Below are positions 8,297 to 9,955 of a DNA stretch of 9,955 nucleotides, in pieces. Source of the DNA: an uncultured Microbacteriaceae bacterium (GTDB taxonomy: Bacteria > Actinomycetota > Actinomycetes > Actinomycetales > Microbacteriaceae). The notes under the pieces are model-generated. The model saw only the letters and a list, made by a program, of their open reading frames with translations. It was not told where the DNA came from and did not search any database. The DNA lies in assembly GCA_903907615.1 (NCBI GenBank), contig CAIVOR010000286.1:1-9955 (forward strand), given 5' to 3'. The number at the start of each line of letters is the position of its first letter. The stretch's first letter is position 1. A program made the position numbers and the translations under genes.

Positions 8297-9955
8297 CTAG
8301 CCAGACCCACCCCCACCGCTCGCTCTCCACACGCGCAGGTCGCCGAGAGAGGCAGAGATCAAAACCATGCCCGACAGATCGGTTCGTTCGCTGCGGGCCC
8401 CCACACTCTCAATCAAGTCAAGTGTCTTGTGTGTGGGATGCCCGTAGCCGTTGTCGCGCCCGACGGACAGCAAAGCCAACCGGGGATGCAATACCGCCAT
8501 GAGCCGAGACGACTGATCTGCCGATCCGTGGTGCGCCACCTTGACGATGTCGACACGTCCCAGACCGGGATGATCTGCGAGAAGCGCGTTTTGCGCTTCC
8601 TCCCCGAGGTCGGCCAGAAAAAGAGCCGTGAAACCCGGTGCCACAACGCTGAGCGCGATGCTACCGGGGTTGCCACCCTGCATGCTGGGATGACCAGGCG
8701 CCGGCCACAGGATCGTGCACTCCGTATCGCCCAGGGAGAGATGCTGCCCCGCCGTGGCACGAGACACCTCGATACCGTGCGTCATCATGTCGCCAACCAC
8801 CCAGGCATCGCGCTCGCGCTGGGGAGCCGAGATCACGGCTCTCGCGGTGCGACCATAGAGCGCGTCAATCCCACCCGCGTGATCCATGTCGAAGTGCGTC
8901 AACATCACGACGTCGAGCGTGGAGATGTCCAGTTCGCGCAGGCACGCGTCGACCGACTCGGGATGTCGACCCGTGTCCACGAGAATCTGGTGCGGTGCGC
9001 CGCCTTGGTCGAATCCGCGCACGACAAGCGCATCGCCTTGACCCACGTCGCACATGGCGATGCGCCAGTCGGTGGGACGCGTAACGAGAACGCCCACGGA
9101 ATGCGTGAGCCCCGCAACGAGGGACAGCCCGAGGGTGAGAGCTGTGCCGACCGCTCCCACTGTGCGACACGGTCGCCGGCGGGCCAGAATCACGACACAC
9201 AGAAACACGCTCGCCGCCGCCGCGCAGGCGACACCGCCGAGTCCGTCGAGCCACGGCAGGCTCGCCAGTGGTAACCGCGCCACAGTGTTGGCCACCGCGG
9301 CAATCCACGCAGCCGGAACCCACCCCACCCAGGCAAGCGCGTGCGCGAGCCACGGCGCAACGGGCGCCACAACGAAGGCGGCCATTCCCAGAATCGTGGC
9401 GAGTGGAGCCGCCGGCTCGGCGAGCATGTTGGCGATCACACCGTAGGTGGGCCACACCGGGGCAAACAGAACGATGAGCGGTTGGCACACCAATTGTGTG
9501 GAGACGGGAACCGCGAGGACGAGGGCCGCGTTTTGACGCTGGGTTGGCGATGTTTTCATAAACCAGCGCTGCGCCGACCTCCGTTCGAACAACGCCTCAG
9601 CCCACTCCACGAACCGGCGTGCCAACACGGGCGCGAGCGTCAAGATGGCCACAGTCGCAGCGACCGACAGCGTGAACCCCGGCGACACAGACCACTCGGG
9701 AAAAATGAGCAGCAAGACGCACACCGCAAACGACACCACGGGGATGCCCGCGCCCGGGCGCCCCGAAGCCACCGAAATGAGAACGACAGCCGCCATGACC
9801 GCGGCTCGCACGACGCTCGGTTGGAGTCCCACCACCATGACGAAACCCACGAGGGCGATGAGGCCAACCAACACCCGCGTCCAGCGAGGTGCGCCCAGCA
9901 GCGCGGCCAACGCCATCACGCTCACCGTGACGATGGCGCAGTTTGCCCCCGAGAC
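8297..9955 (-). CDS. comEC: ComEC/Rec2 DNA-uptake channel protein, C-terminal 552 residues
   Basis: The 3' part of a large membrane protein; the frame is open to the right edge, so the start lies outside the window. Family role: ComEC moves single-stranded DNA across the cytoplasmic membrane during natural transformation. The visible part begins inside the competence domain with the signature SGANCAIV. It continues through about eight hydrophobic segments (for example VLVGLIALVGFVMVVGL, AVMAAVVLISVA and LVLAVPVSTQLV). It then enters a metallo-beta-lactamase domain: VGQGDALVV, the metal motif HFDMDH at 8879-8896 (the HxDxDH form usual in ComEC), NPGSIAL, KVAHHGS and GYGHPT. These residues look intact, so a nuclease function is possible. 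The in-frame GTG at 9925 is not the real start because the conserved motif lies upstream of it. The protein ends in a Gly/Ser tail. Followed by holA after 41 bp. Confidence 0.95.
   Translation of the reverse strand, partial: VSGANCAIVTVSVMALAALLGAPRWTRVLVGLIALVGFVMVVGLQPSVVRAAVMAAVVLISVASGRPGAGIPVVSFAVCVLLLIFPEWSVSPGFTLSVAATVAILTLAPVLARRFVEWAEALFERRSAQRWFMKTSPTQRQNAALVLAVPVSTQLVCQPLIVLFAPVWPTYGVIANMLAEPAAPLATILGMAAFVVAPVAPWLAHALAWVGWVPAAWIAAVANTVARLPLASLPWLDGLGGVACAAAASVFLCVVILARRRPCRTVGAVGTALTLGLSLVAGLTHSVGVLVTRPTDWRIAMCDVGQGDALVVRGFDQGGAPHQILVDTGRHPESVDACLRELDISTLDVVMLTHFDMDHAGGIDALYGRTARAVISAPQRERDAWVVGDMMTHGIEVSRATAGQHLSLGDTECTILWPAPGHPSMQGGNPGSIALSVVAPGFTALFLADLGEEAQNALLADHPGLGRVDIVKVAHHGSADQSSRLMAVLHPRLALLSVGRDNGYGHPTHKTLDLIESVGARSERTDLSGMVLISASLGDLRVWRASGGGGSG

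Noticed and set aside
8273..9274. Plus-strand open frame (333 codons) opposite comEC
   Set aside because: Arg/His-rich composition without motifs, lying entirely over the conserved beta-lactamase and membrane part of ComEC. Treated as an antisense shadow.

Overview
The window looks like an ordinary housekeeping stretch of an actinobacterial chromosome. The organism is most likely of the Microbacteriaceae type. This rests on the gene order (comEC, holA, rpsT, lepA, hemW, hrcA, dnaJ2, rsmE, read right to left), the protein variants, frequent GTG starts and moderately high GC. I see no insertion sequence, phage gene, CRISPR array, tRNA or rRNA. I do not see a convincing new biological system. 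The placement is inferred from family resemblance and was not tested by any search.

Layout from left to right. Positions 1-2393 carry a minus-strand stress and chaperone cluster: hrcA (heat-shock repressor), dnaJ2 (co-chaperone) and the start of rsmE (16S rRNA methyltransferase, running off the left edge). A perfect CIRCE operator lies just upstream of hrcA at 2429-2455. A small plus-strand gene for a DUF4870 membrane protein (2555-2905) diverges from hrcA. Positions 2932-6709 carry a tightly coupled minus-strand cluster: lepA (EF-4), a DUF1990 protein of unknown function, and hemW (heme chaperone). Both internal junctions are the same one-base TAG/GTG overlap. rpsT (ribosomal protein S20, plus strand, 6905-7165) diverges from lepA and ends in a strong UUCG-loop terminator. 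That terminator's U-tract overlaps the stop codon of the convergent holA (DNA polymerase III delta, minus). Upstream of holA is comEC (DNA-uptake channel), whose N-terminal part lies beyond the right edge.

Functional grouping: HrcA represses its own operon through CIRCE and so couples DnaJ2, and perhaps RsmE, to protein-folding stress. LepA, S20 and RsmE all touch the ribosome. ComEC and HolA handle DNA. HemW handles heme. No intergenic gap exceeds 300 bases; the largest is 6710-6904 (lepA/rpsT divergent promoter region) and the next is 2394-2554 (hrcA/DUF4870). Five of the nine gene starts visible in the window are GTG (dnaJ2, hemW, DUF1990, rpsT, holA).
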